Of a stretch of DNA of 64,000 nucleotides, positions 35,452-44,031 are shown piece after piece; positions within the stretch are counted from its first letter, which is position 1, and each line of letters opens with the position of its first letter. This DNA comes from Brucella pseudogrignonensis (GTDB lineage Bacteria > Pseudomonadota > Alphaproteobacteria > Rhizobiales > Rhizobiaceae), in NCBI RefSeq assembly GCF_002252525.1, contig NZ_NNRM01000017.1:372001-436000 (forward strand), read 5' to 3'. The notes under the pieces are model-generated. The model was not told where the DNA came from, searched no databases, and worked only from the letters and a program-made list of their open reading frames with translations. The position numbers and the translations under genes were made by a program.

Positions 35452-36609
35452 ATGTCGGAAAGCGAACTGCCGCTGAGCGGGCTTGTCGTTGTCGATATGA
35501 GCCAGTTTCTGTCGGGGCCTTATTGCTCGTTGCGTCTGATGGATCTGGGCGCGCGCGTCATCAAGATTGAACGGCCTGATGGTGGCGATCTTTCGCGCAG
35601 ACTTTATCTGAGCGACACGGAAATCGGGGGCGATTCCACGATTTTTCATGCGATCAATCGCGGCAAGGATAGCCTCGCGATCGATCTCAAAAATCCCGAC
35701 GATCTGGCTGCATTGAAGAAGCTTCTCACACAGGCCGATGTGCTGATCCAGAATTTCCGCCCCGGTGTCATCAAGCGGCTTGGTCTTGATTACGAGGCCG
35801 CCAAAGAAATCAATCCGCGTCTCGTCTATGCATCGATCAGCGGCTATGGCGAAGAAGGGCCATGGGTCGGACGTCCCGGACAGGATCTGCTGGCGCAGGC
35901 GCGCTCGGGCCTCATGTGGCTCAATGGTGATGAGGGGCAGGGACCGGTCCCATTCGGTCTGGCGGTTGCCGATATGCTGGCAGGGGCTGCAGCCGCTCAG
36001 GGAATTCTCGCAGCGCTGGTTCGCCGCGGCATCACCAATAAAGGTTCGCATGTCGAGACCAGCCTTCTCGAAGCGCTGGTTGATTTCCAGTTTGAAGTGC
36101 TGACCACCCACCTTAACGATGGCCGTCGCCTGCCAAAGCGTTCCGATTTCCGCAGTGCCCACGCCTATCTCGCAGCACCTTACGGTGTCTATCCGGCAGC
36201 GGACGGTTATCTCGCAATCGCCATGATGCCGATTGCGAAACTGGCACCACTGCTTGAAACAGATACGCTTGCGCCTTTTATTGCCGATCCGAAAGTTGCT
36301 TTCGCAAAACGCGATGAGATTAAGCGGCTGATTGCTGCCCGCATTGCCGAGAAAACCGTCGATGAATGGCTCGCCATTCTGGAACCAGCTGATATCTGGT
36401 GCGCCCGCGTTCTCAACTGGGAAGAATTGCTCGCAAGCGAAGGCTTCTCAACCCTCGACATGCTCCAGACAGTGACGCGTGAAGATGATGTTGCCATCAC
36501 CACCACACGTTCCCCACTGCGCATCAACGGACAGCGCCCGAAGGTCGCACGCGCCGCGCCGCGCATTGGCGAAAACAGCAAAGCAATCCGCGAGGAGTTC
36601 GGTCTATGA
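35452..36609 (+). CDS. Class III CoA-transferase, CaiB/BaiF family
   Basis: This 385-residue enzyme should move CoA between carboxylic acids. 'LSGPYCSLRLMDLGARVIKIERPDGGDLSR' and 'NRGKDSLAIDLKN' are family hallmarks and the catalytic aspartate lies in the 'GQDLLAQARSGLMWLNG' segment. The length suits the family. GAGGAGGGAA precedes the ATG at good spacing. Its stop codon overlaps the next start by four bases, coupling it to a solute-binding-like protein. It may belong to the sugar-acid region that follows, but the substrate is unknown. Upstream lie repeats, so it probably has its own promoter. Confidence 0.9.
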   Translation: MSESELPLSGLVVVDMSQFLSGPYCSLRLMDLGARVIKIERPDGGDLSRRLYLSDTEIGGDSTIFHAINRGKDSLAIDLKNPDDLAALKKLLTQADVLIQNFRPGVIKRLGLDYEAAKEINPRLVYASISGYGEEGPWVGRPGQDLLAQARSGLMWLNGDEGQGPVPFGLAVADMLAGAAAAQGILAALVRRGITNKGSHVETSLLEALVDFQFEVLTTHLNDGRRLPKRSDFRSAHAYLAAPYGVYPAADGYLAIAMMPIAKLAPLLETDTLAPFIADPKVAFAKRDEIKRLIAARIAEKTVDEWLAILEPADIWCARVLNWEELLASEGFSTLDMLQTVTREDDVAITTTRSPLRINGQRPKVARAAPRIGENSKAIREEFGL

Positions 36610-37730
36610 GCACGATCAAGCTTAAAGGCATGACCTGGAGCCACCCGCGCGGCTATGATCCGATGGTCGCAGGTGCCGAACAATGGCTTGCTGACAAGGG
36701 CGTCGAAATTGAGTGGGAAAAGCGGTCGCTACAGGATTTCGAGACCTTTCCGGTTGAGGAACTGGCACGCAATTTCGATATGATCGTAATCGACCATCCA
36801 CATGTGGGCCAGATCACCAAGGAAGGTTGTCTGCTGCCGCTTGATGTGCCGGGCCGCGAAACGGAACTGAAAGAGCTTGCCGATGGCTCTGTGGGCCAGT
36901 CCTTCCCAAGCTATAACTGGCAGGGGCGGCAATGGGCGTTTCCGCTCGATGCAGCAACACAGGTTCAAGCATGGCGTCCGGACCTGATGGACAAGCCAGC
37001 TACCTCATGGGGCGAGGTGCTGCGTCTGGCGCGCGCCGGGAAAGTCCTGCTGCCACTGCGCTCGCCGCATTCGCTGATGTGCTTTTATACACTGGTTGCC
37101 AATGCCGGAACGCCTTGCGCGGTTGAAGGCGAGCTGATCGCTGTTGAGGATGGTGCGAAAGCTTTTGAGCAACTGCGCGAGGTTGCTTCGCTGGTTAAGC
37201 CTGAATGTTTCGGCATGGACCCGATTGCGGTGTTTGAGGAAATGGCAGAGCCAGAATCCGAAATTGCCTGTTCGCCGCTGATTTACGGCTATGTGAATTA
37301 TGCCATGCCGGGCTTCCGCGATCGCCTGATCCGTTTTGCCGATATTCCATCGGGTCCAGCAGGCGTTGCAGGATCGGCTCTGGGTGGCACGGGTATTGCG
37401 GTTTCAGCCTTCAGCAAGCATCCGGAAGCGGCAATCGACTTCGCCTATTGGATTGCAAGCGGTGAGGTGCAGAAAGGGCTTTACGCGGCGTCCAACGGTC
37501 AGCCGGGACATGCGGAAGCATGGGAAGACGATGGGGTAAACAACGCAACATCGGGCTTCTATCGCGACACGCGCGCAACCTTGGAAGGGGCATGGGTGCG
37601 TCCGCGTCACGATGGCTATATGCCGTTTCAGGAAGCGGCTTCCGAGCGTATCAATAAGGGCTTGCTGAACAATGAGAAGGCGGAGGTCGTCGTCGCCGAT
37701 CTCAACCGGCTTTTCCGCGAAAGCTTTTAA
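36606..37730 (+). CDS. Solute-binding-protein-like protein without signal peptide
   Basis: This 374-residue protein has the fold features of family 1 extracellular solute-binding proteins ('GSALGGTGIAVSAFSKHPEAAIDFAYWIASGEVQKGL' is the typical sugar-binder segment), yet its N-terminus 'MSTIKLKGMTWSHPRGYDPM' has no hydrophobic export signal. The predicted product therefore stays in the cytoplasm unless an upstream start was missed, which the ATGA overlap with the CoA-transferase excludes. There is no permease or ATPase next to it. The role is unknown; cytoplasmic ligand sensing or delivery to the transferase are possibilities. The call as a solute-binding fold is confident, the function is not. 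Confidence 0.75.
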   Translation: MSTIKLKGMTWSHPRGYDPMVAGAEQWLADKGVEIEWEKRSLQDFETFPVEELARNFDMIVIDHPHVGQITKEGCLLPLDVPGRETELKELADGSVGQSFPSYNWQGRQWAFPLDAATQVQAWRPDLMDKPATSWGEVLRLARAGKVLLPLRSPHSLMCFYTLVANAGTPCAVEGELIAVEDGAKAFEQLREVASLVKPECFGMDPIAVFEEMAEPESEIACSPLIYGYVNYAMPGFRDRLIRFADIPSGPAGVAGSALGGTGIAVSAFSKHPEAAIDFAYWIASGEVQKGLYAASNGQPGHAEAWEDDGVNNATSGFYRDTRATLEGAWVRPRHDGYMPFQEAASERINKGLLNNEKAEVVVADLNRLFRESF

Positions 37731-37741
37731 TTCAACAAATT

Positions 37742-37764
37742 GGCTGGCGAGAAACTCGCCAGCC
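37742..37764. terminator. Bidirectional terminator between convergent genes
   Basis: GGCTGGCGAG (37742-37751) and CTCGCCAGCC (37755-37764) form a perfect 10-bp stem with an AAA loop, 11 bases past the plus-strand stop and 8 bases past the stop of the minus-strand amidohydrolase gene. TTTA follows on the plus strand, and AATTTGTT on the minus strand. Confidence 0.85.
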
Positions 37765-37771
37765 TTTAGGT

Positions 37772-38620
37772 TTAAATCTTCCAGATGCGCTGGGCATTGT
37801 CGGCAAGAAGCAGTGCCTTTTCGTCTTCGCTGCATCCTTTAAGCAGTGCATGGGTTGTCGCCACCCATGTGGAAAGCCCGGCATCGACGTTACTCGCTAA
37901 GGTGCAGACAGGCCAATCGCTTCCCCATACAATCCGCTCCCAGCCGAATGACTGAATCACATGCTCCACATAAGGGCGCAGTGTGTCGACGGTCCAGCTT
38001 TCAGCGTCAGCATAGGCCACCACGCCAGAGATTTTGGCGATCACATTGTCGCGTTGCGCAATCTCGGTAATCCCCTTCTGCCAGACTTCCAGCGCACCTG
38101 ATTTGATGTCCGGAACGCCGCAGTGATCGAGCACGAACTGCACGTCCGGGGCGAGATCTGCCAGCGCCAGCACCTTGTCGATCTGGTGCGGGAGTGTGCA
38201 GAGATCAAAGGTCAGGCCAGTGCCTTCCAGCCGCTTGATATTCTCCCGAAACAGAGCGCCCTCAGAGACATTATCGGGTACGACATGCAACACACGGCGA
38301 AAGCCTTTGATGAAAGGATTGCTGCGGCTCTGTTCCAGATATTCGGCAAATCCCGGTTCTTCCGGGCGGCAAGATGCAATCGCGCCCTTGATATAGCCAT
38401 TATTTTGACGCGAGATTGCCATAATGTGAGCGGTCTCTGCCACAATTTCAGGGGCAGAAACGTCCACTTCCATGTGTAATGCTGCTTTAATGCCGCAACG
38501 TTCGGCCTGCTTCCGATAGGTCTCAAACAGAAAATCGCGGTTCAAAGCTGGTACGTCTCCCAGCCATGGATAGTTGAGCGCGCTTTTGTCTATCAGATGC
38601 AGATGGGTATCGATAATCAT
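37772..38620 (-). CDS. Amidohydrolase, candidate L-fuconolactonase
   Basis: This 282-residue COG3618-type amidohydrolase starts with the metal motif 'IDTHLHLID' and has 'FVLDHCG' and 'ERIVWGSDWPVC' with the late catalytic aspartate. This family includes L-fucono-1,5-lactonase and other sugar-lactone hydrolases. In the present neighbourhood it would open the lactone made by an L-fucose-type dehydrogenase to the sugar acid. GGAGG precedes the ATG by about 8 bases. It runs opposite to the main operon and next to the IclR-family gene, 69 bases away. Confidence 0.85.
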   Translation of the reverse strand: MIIDTHLHLIDKSALNYPWLGDVPALNRDFLFETYRKQAERCGIKAALHMEVDVSAPEIVAETAHIMAISRQNNGYIKGAIASCRPEEPGFAEYLEQSRSNPFIKGFRRVLHVVPDNVSEGALFRENIKRLEGTGLTFDLCTLPHQIDKVLALADLAPDVQFVLDHCGVPDIKSGALEVWQKGITEIAQRDNVIAKISGVVAYADAESWTVDTLRPYVEHVIQSFGWERIVWGSDWPVCTLASNVDAGLSTWVATTHALLKGCSEDEKALLLADNAQRIWKI

Positions 38621-38639
38621 GAAAACTGTCCTCCGATGT

Positions 38640-38649
38640 CATACTTTCA
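38640..38649. promoter_or_regulatory. CATACTTTCA motif, candidate IclR-family site
   Basis: This 10-mer lies 20 bases before the amidohydrolase start. The same word in either direction occurs before the IclR-family gene and the sugar transporter operon: CATACTTCA at 39491-39499 and TGAAAGTAT at 39520-39528. It may be a common operator of this regulon. Confidence 0.35.
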
Positions 38650-38689
38650 AAAAAGAAGAGAGTTTTCAAATAAGAATTATCGGTCTGGA

Positions 38690-39493
38690 TTAATCTGTTG
38701 TTCCGATATCGGAACCGACCAGCTTTGAGAGGTCTTTGACGGTCTTTTGCAGCAGGCTGATGGTCTGTGTGATGTCAGGTGCGAACGTCGAATTGACTAG
38801 CGTGACATAAGGACAGGTGAGGGCTGCGATGCATGAGCCGTCAGGACCGAGAATCGGTGCAGAGAGGTTGTAGACGCCAGCCACCTGCGCACTTGGCATC
38901 ATTTCGTAGCCGCGTTCGCGAATCTGATCGAGTCGCTCATAGAAGCTTTCATCGAGATTGCCGCTCTCGCCGTCTTTGACATATTCGGCAATCATCATCT
39001 TGCGTTCTTCCGGCGTGCGGAAGGCGAGAAGCACATGGCCGGAACCCGTGTCGAAAAGGCTGATATGCGAACCGACGCGGATCGAAATCCCCCAGTAATC
39101 CGGGGCTTCCTGCTGTGCAATCACCACGACAGAACCACGATCAAACACAGCAAGCTGATTGGCCTGCTTCGAGCGATCAGCAAGTTCGCGCATGAAGGGC
39201 GTTGCAAAGGAAGCAAGTCTGCGCACCGGCGCATGAAGATGCGCAAGACCGAACAGCTTGAGTGTCAGCGAATAACGGTCACCTTCCAGCTTGGTCACAT
39301 ACCCGCGCTTCACCAGACGATCGAGCATCCGGTAAAACTCGTTGGGGCTGCGGTCGAGGTGCTTGGCAATCTCGGCCTGGCTTAGTCCACCATCGACACT
39401 GGCCAGCAGTTCGAGAATGTCCAGCCCCTTGTCCAGCGCAGGCGCGCGATAACGATCATCTGTTTCCAAGCTGGTCCCCTTCGTGAATGGCAT
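38690..39493 (-). CDS. IclR-family transcriptional regulator
   Basis: This 267-residue regulator has an N-terminal winged helix-turn-helix ('LSQAEIAKHLDRSPNEFYRMLDRLVKRGYV', about residues 37-66 in two parts) and a C-terminal IclR effector domain with 'LFDTGSGHVLLAF' and 'YNLSAPILGPDGSCIAALT'. It sits between the lactonase-like gene and the divergent sugar operon and likely controls both. The effector would be a sugar acid or related intermediate. The CATACTT(T)CA words on both sides support local control. Confidence 0.9.
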   Translation of the reverse strand: MPFTKGTSLETDDRYRAPALDKGLDILELLASVDGGLSQAEIAKHLDRSPNEFYRMLDRLVKRGYVTKLEGDRYSLTLKLFGLAHLHAPVRRLASFATPFMRELADRSKQANQLAVFDRGSVVVIAQQEAPDYWGISIRVGSHISLFDTGSGHVLLAFRTPEERKMMIAEYVKDGESGNLDESFYERLDQIRERGYEMMPSAQVAGVYNLSAPILGPDGSCIAALTCPYVTLVNSTFAPDITQTISLLQKTVKDLSKLVGSDIGTTD

Positions 39494-39744
39494 ACTTCAT
39501 ATACGAACATCGCAAGTGATGAAAGTATTGAAGTCATCGAAATCGCCTTGACCGATTGTGAATAGTATGTTTGCATATAAATATAGGAAGCACAATCGGG
39601 TGCGGACTGGGGAGTTGTCCGTAAAAGCGTCGGCCTGAAGTCAGATTGGAATTTCGGGAAACACGATGATCGGGCTCAAGGAGGTTAGAGCGCCGTATGG
39701 GGCGTCCAAAAAAGGGCGCGCGGTGTTCTAGTAGGAGGAGAAGC
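39494..39744. promoter_or_regulatory. Divergent promoter region of the iclR-type gene and sugar operon
   Basis: These 250 bases separate divergent genes. The left half is AT-rich and holds CATACTTCATATAC (39491-39504), TGAAAGTATTGAAGTCATCG (39520-39539), and ATAGTATGTTTGCATATAAATATAG (about 39562-39586) with look-alike spacing. The right half has no frame of interest and ends in GTAGGAGGAG before the solute-binding gene. Confidence 0.5.
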
Positions 39745-41061
39745 ATGAGGAATTTCACGACATCTGTGCTGGCAGGCTCTGTTCTGCTGGCTGCAGGAAT
39801 GGTTTCCGCGGGGGCTGCGGAACTTCCGGGTAAATTTGAAGGCGTCACCATCAATGCCAAGCTCATTGGCGGTCAGCAGTATGAAGCGCTGTATTCGCGC
39901 ATTGCTGAATGGGAAAAGGCGACCGGTGCCAAGGTCAACATCCTGTCCAAGAAGAACCACTTCGAGCTGGACAAGGAAATCAAGTCGGACATCGCTTCGG
40001 GTTCGATTAACTGGTGCGTTGGCTCCAACCATTCGTCTTTTGCGCCGCAATATCCTGATCTCTATGCCGATCTGAATGGTTTGCTTCCAAAAGAAGAAAT
40101 CGAAGGCTTCGTGCCATCGGTGATCAAGGCTTCGACGCTTAACGATAAGCTGGTCATGCTGCCACGCGCGCAGTTCGACGTTTCAGCGCTCTATTATCAG
40201 AAGAGCCTTTACGAAGACGACGCCAAGAAGACCGCATTCAAGGAAAAATACGGTTACGATCTGGCACCGCCAAAGACCTGGAAAGAAGTTTCCGATCAGG
40301 CTGTGTTCTTTGCCGATCCGCCGAATTTCTACGGCACGCAGTTTGCGGGCAAGGAAGAAGCCATCAACGGCCGCTTCTACGAAATGCTGGTCGCTGAAGG
40401 CGGCGAATATCTCAAAGACGGCAAGCCAGCTTTCAATTCCGAAGCCGGTGTCCGTGCGCTCGACTGGTTCGTCAATCTTTACAAGGCCAAGGCCGTTCCT
40501 GCAGGCACCACCAACTATCTCTGGGATGAGCTGGGCGCTGGCTTTGCATCCGGCACCATTGCACTCAATCTGGATTGGCCGGGCTGGGCAACCTATTTCA
40601 ACGATCCAAAGTCGTCGAAGGTCGCAGGCAATGTTGGCATTGTTCCACCACCGACAGGTTCTTCCGGCAAGCGCACTGGCTGGTCGGGGCATCATGGCTT
40701 CTCAGTCACTGAATCCTGTGGCACCAAGGAAGCTGCTGCTTCGCTCGTCTGGTTCCTGACCAACGAGGATTCGCAGAAGCAGGAATCGGCTGCCGGCACT
40801 TTGCCAACCCGCACCGCTGTCTGGGATTACGTGATCGAGCAGGCTGCTTCCGATCCGTACAAGAAGGAAGTGCTCTCGGTGTTCCAGGAAACGGCAAAGA
40901 CCGCTTTCCCGGTTCCGCAAACCCCGTCATGGATCGAAATTTCCAACGCTGTCTATCCTGAACTTCAGGCAGCGATCCTTGGTGACAAGACCTCGCAGCA
41001 GGCGCTTGATGATGCAGCCAAGAAGGCAACGCAGATCCTTGAGGATGCTGGCGAACTCTAG
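39745..41061 (+). CDS. Sugar ABC transporter, periplasmic solute-binding protein
   Basis: This 438-residue family 1 binding protein has a signal peptide (MRNFTTSVLAGSVLLAAGMVSAGAAELP in two parts; cleavage after AGA). 'NQYEAL'-like and 'WPGWATYF' segments and the C-terminal 'PQTPSWIEISNAVYPELQAAILG' fit carbohydrate binders. I start at ATG 39745, where GTAGGAGGAG lies 5 bases before; the longer frame from 39697 is promoter sequence. It delivers a sugar to the two permeases and ATPase downstream. The substrate is probably L-fucose or another deoxy-sugar, judged from the enzymes in the operon. Confidence 0.92.
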   Translation: MRNFTTSVLAGSVLLAAGMVSAGAAELPGKFEGVTINAKLIGGQQYEALYSRIAEWEKATGAKVNILSKKNHFELDKEIKSDIASGSINWCVGSNHSSFAPQYPDLYADLNGLLPKEEIEGFVPSVIKASTLNDKLVMLPRAQFDVSALYYQKSLYEDDAKKTAFKEKYGYDLAPPKTWKEVSDQAVFFADPPNFYGTQFAGKEEAINGRFYEMLVAEGGEYLKDGKPAFNSEAGVRALDWFVNLYKAKAVPAGTTNYLWDELGAGFASGTIALNLDWPGWATYFNDPKSSKVAGNVGIVPPPTGSSGKRTGWSGHHGFSVTESCGTKEAAASLVWFLTNEDSQKQESAAGTLPTRTAVWDYVIEQAASDPYKKEVLSVFQETAKTAFPVPQTPSWIEISNAVYPELQAAILGDKTSQQALDDAAKKATQILEDAGEL

Positions 41062-41149
41062 GCCTATCGCCTCATTTAAACTGTGACTTCATGGCCCGCT
41101 CTGAACGGGGCGGGCCAATTTTGCGCTTAATGACCGCTTCGGAAGAACA

Positions 41150-42043
41150 ATGTTTAAACGAATTTCCCCGCCGGTTTTGCTTTTGCTTCCGGCCTTCATC
41201 ATCCTCGCTGCGGTGGTTCTGTTTCCCCTCGCGCTTTCGCTTTATTCAAGCTTCACGCCATTCCGGCTGACGCGCCCTGACAGCCTGTTTAACTTCATCG
41301 GTCTGCGCAACTATCAGCGCATCATGGGTGATTGGGTGTTCTGGGCTGCATTCATTCGCACGGTGATCTTCCTCACCATCGCGCTCAATCTGGAAATGCT
41401 GCTCGGACTTGGTCTGGCGCTGCTCATCAACAAGGCCACCCACGGCCAGCGCGTTTTGCGCACGCTGATGATGTTTCCGATGATGTTTTCGCCGGTTCTG
41501 GTCGGCTTCCAGTTCAAATTCATGTTCAACGACAATATCGGTCTTGTGAACAATGCGCTGCAATCGCTGGGTATCACCGACACCGCTATTCCATGGCTGA
41601 TCGACGGCAATCTGGCGCTGTTTGCCATTCTGATGGCAGAAGTCTGGATGTCGACCTCGGTATTTGCGATCCTCATTCTGGGCGGTCTTCTGTCCATGCC
41701 GCAGGATCCGGTTGAAGCCGCGCGCGTTGATGGTTGCACGCCATGGCAGACATTCCGTTACGTCATCTGGCCTTATCTGATGCCATTTGCCTTCATCGCA
41801 ATGACCATTCGTTCGCTGGATGTGGCGCGTGCCTATGACATCGTGAAGATCATGACCGATGGTGGTCCGGCACGGCGAACCGAGCTAATCTGGACGCTGG
41901 TTGGACGCACCGCTTATTCGGATGCGCAGATGGGCTTGGCCAATGCCATGGCTTATGTCGCGATCCTGCTCTCGATCCTCTTCACCGTAATGTTCTTCCG
42001 CAAGCTTGCAGCCGCACGCGCGCAAATCGGAGCGGAGTGGTAA
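41150..42043 (+). CDS. Sugar ABC transporter permease, MalF/UgpA type
   Basis: This 297-residue inner-membrane protein has six predicted membrane segments and the EAA loop 'VEAARVDGCTPWQTFRYVIWPYLMP' that contacts the ATPase. It pairs with the permease that starts two bases after its stop codon. The N-terminal 'SPPVLLLLPAFIILAAVVLFPLALSLYSSF' is typical of the MalF group in carbohydrate uptake class 1. Confidence 0.93.
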   Translation: MFKRISPPVLLLLPAFIILAAVVLFPLALSLYSSFTPFRLTRPDSLFNFIGLRNYQRIMGDWVFWAAFIRTVIFLTIALNLEMLLGLGLALLINKATHGQRVLRTLMMFPMMFSPVLVGFQFKFMFNDNIGLVNNALQSLGITDTAIPWLIDGNLALFAILMAEVWMSTSVFAILILGGLLSMPQDPVEAARVDGCTPWQTFRYVIWPYLMPFAFIAMTIRSLDVARAYDIVKIMTDGGPARRTELIWTLVGRTAYSDAQMGLANAMAYVAILLSILFTVMFFRKLAAARAQIGAEW

Positions 42044-42045
42044 TC

Positions 42046-42924
42046 ATGGCTTCCAAAACCCTCTCTAATGATCAGCATCGCCTGCTGCGCCGCGTCAAAA
42101 AAGTCGCGTACCTCATCGGCCTGTTTCTCGCGATGACGATCATCTGCCTGCCCGGTCTGTGGATTGTGCTGTCCTCGCTGCGTCCGCCGGTTGAAATCAT
42201 GGCAAAGCCGCCGGTCTGGATTCCGCAAGAAATCACGCTTGATGCTTATTATGCGATGTTCTCTGGTGCAGGCGGCGGCGGCATTCCGGTCTGGGATTAT
42301 TTCCGCAACTCGCTGATTATCTCGGTCACATCCACCATCATCGCGCTGATTGTCGGCGTTTCAGGTGGCTATGCCTTTGCGCGCTTCCGCTTCTGGGGCA
42401 AGTCAACGACATTCCTCGGTCTTATGCTGACGCGCTCGGTGCCGGGCATTGCGCTTTCACTGCCGCTCTTCATGCTCTATTCGCGCATCGGCATTATCGA
42501 CACGCATTTCGGTCTGATTGTCACTTATGTGGCGCTCAATGTGCCATTCACGATCTGGCTGATCGACGGCTTCTTCCGTCAGGTGCCGAAGGATCTGGCT
42601 GAAGCAGCCCAGATTGACGGCTGCACGCGCTGGCAGGCCTTCTGGCAGGTGGAGTTTCCGCTTGCTGGTCCCGGCATTGCCACCGCAGGCATCTTCGCCT
42701 TCCTCACTTCATGGAACGAATATGCGCTGGCTTCCCAGCTGACCCGCTCGGTCAATTCCAAGACTCTTCCTGTCGGTCTTCTCGATTACACCGCTGAATT
42801 CACCATCGACTGGCGTGGCATGTGCGCGCTGGCGGTCGTGATGATTATTCCGGCGCTGACCCTCACATTCATCGTTCAGAAGCATCTTGTTGCTGGTCTG
42901 ACGTTCGGCGCGGTTAAAGGTTGA
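42046..42924 (+). CDS. Sugar ABC transporter permease, MalG/UgpE type
   Basis: This 292-residue inner-membrane protein is the second permease subunit, with the EAA loop 'DLAEAAQIDGCTRWQAFWQVEFPLAGPGI' and a MalG-type end 'QKHLVAGLTFGAVKG'. I start at ATG 42046, which follows the previous stop by two bases and has GGAGTGG upstream; the frame from GTG 42037 overlaps the previous gene. It works as a heterodimer with the MalF-type subunit. Confidence 0.93.
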   Translation: MASKTLSNDQHRLLRRVKKVAYLIGLFLAMTIICLPGLWIVLSSLRPPVEIMAKPPVWIPQEITLDAYYAMFSGAGGGGIPVWDYFRNSLIISVTSTIIALIVGVSGGYAFARFRFWGKSTTFLGLMLTRSVPGIALSLPLFMLYSRIGIIDTHFGLIVTYVALNVPFTIWLIDGFFRQVPKDLAEAAQIDGCTRWQAFWQVEFPLAGPGIATAGIFAFLTSWNEYALASQLTRSVNSKTLPVGLLDYTAEFTIDWRGMCALAVVMIIPALTLTFIVQKHLVAGLTFGAVKG

Positions 42925-42931
42925 TATTACA

Positions 42932-44029
42932 ATGGCTCAGCTTTCCATTAAAAATCTCGTCAAGCGCTATGGCACAATCGAAGTGGTGCATGGCATCAAT
43001 CTCGAAATCGCCGACAAGGAATTTGTAGCGCTTGTAGGCCCGTCCGGCTGTGGCAAGTCCACAACGCTGCGCATGATTGCCGGTCTTGAAAGCATTTCCG
43101 ACGGCGCGCTGGAAATCGGCGGCAAGGTGGTCAACGATCTGCCGCCGCGTGATCGCAACATCTCCATGGTGTTCCAGTCCTATGCGCTTTATCCGCATAT
43201 GTCGGTGCGCGAAAACATGGGCTTCTCGCTCAAAATCGCCAAGCAGCCACAGGCGGAAATTGACCGTCGCGTCAATGAAGCCTCCGCCATTCTTGGCCTT
43301 GAAGCCTTGATGGAGCGCCGTCCGGCACAGCTTTCAGGCGGTCAGCGCCAGCGCGTTGCTATGGGCCGCGCCATCGTGCGTAATCCGGAAGTGTTTCTGT
43401 TCGACGAACCACTGTCTAACCTCGACGCGAAGCTGCGCACGCAGATGCGCACGGAGATCAAGAAGCTTCATGCCAAGGTGCAGTCTACAGTCGTTTATGT
43501 GACGCATGATCAGGTTGAGGCCATGACGCTGGCTGACCGCATCGTCATCATGCGCGATGGCCATATTGAACAGGTCGGAACACCGGATGAAGTGTTCAAG
43601 CGTCCTGCCACGCAGTTTGTTGCGGGCTTTATCGGCTCACCGCCGATGAATATGGCGGAGGCAACTGTGCAGGGTTCGGAACTGGTCTTCGCCAGCGGCG
43701 ACCGTCTGCCAGTGCCTGCGCAGTTCAAGGCCAAGGTTACGGATGGCGCCAAGGTGACGTTCGGTCTGCGTCCGGATGATCTTTTCCCGACCGGCCACGG
43801 CCTGTCTTCGGGTGATGCCGGCACATCGCATGAGCAGGACCTGCGTGTTTCGATCACCGAGCCGCTTGGCAATGAAACACTGGTTTTTGTCGAGTTCGCC
43901 GGTAAGGAATGGGTAGCGCGTATGCTCAACCCGCGCCCTCTCAATTCCGGTGAAGCAATCTCCATGCATTTTGATCTGTCGCAGGCGCATCTGTTTGATG
44001 CGGCAAGCGGCAAGAGCTTGGCGGTATAG
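42932..44029 (+). CDS. Sugar ABC transporter ATPase, UgpC/MsmK type
   Basis: This 365-residue ATPase energises the importer. It has Walker A 'GPSGCGKSTTLR' (about residues 36-47), signature 'LSGGQRQRVAMGRAIVR', Walker B 'VFLFDEPLSNLDAKLR', and a C-terminal TOBE-type regulatory domain (about residues 240-365) as in MalK/UgpC. All catalytic motifs are intact. It follows the permease by 7 bases. Confidence 0.95.
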   Translation: MAQLSIKNLVKRYGTIEVVHGINLEIADKEFVALVGPSGCGKSTTLRMIAGLESISDGALEIGGKVVNDLPPRDRNISMVFQSYALYPHMSVRENMGFSLKIAKQPQAEIDRRVNEASAILGLEALMERRPAQLSGGQRQRVAMGRAIVRNPEVFLFDEPLSNLDAKLRTQMRTEIKKLHAKVQSTVVYVTHDQVEAMTLADRIVIMRDGHIEQVGTPDEVFKRPATQFVAGFIGSPPMNMAEATVQGSELVFASGDRLPVPAQFKAKVTDGAKVTFGLRPDDLFPTGHGLSSGDAGTSHEQDLRVSITEPLGNETLVFVEFAGKEWVARMLNPRPLNSGEAISMHFDLSQAHLFDAASGKSLAV

Positions 44030-44031
44030 AT

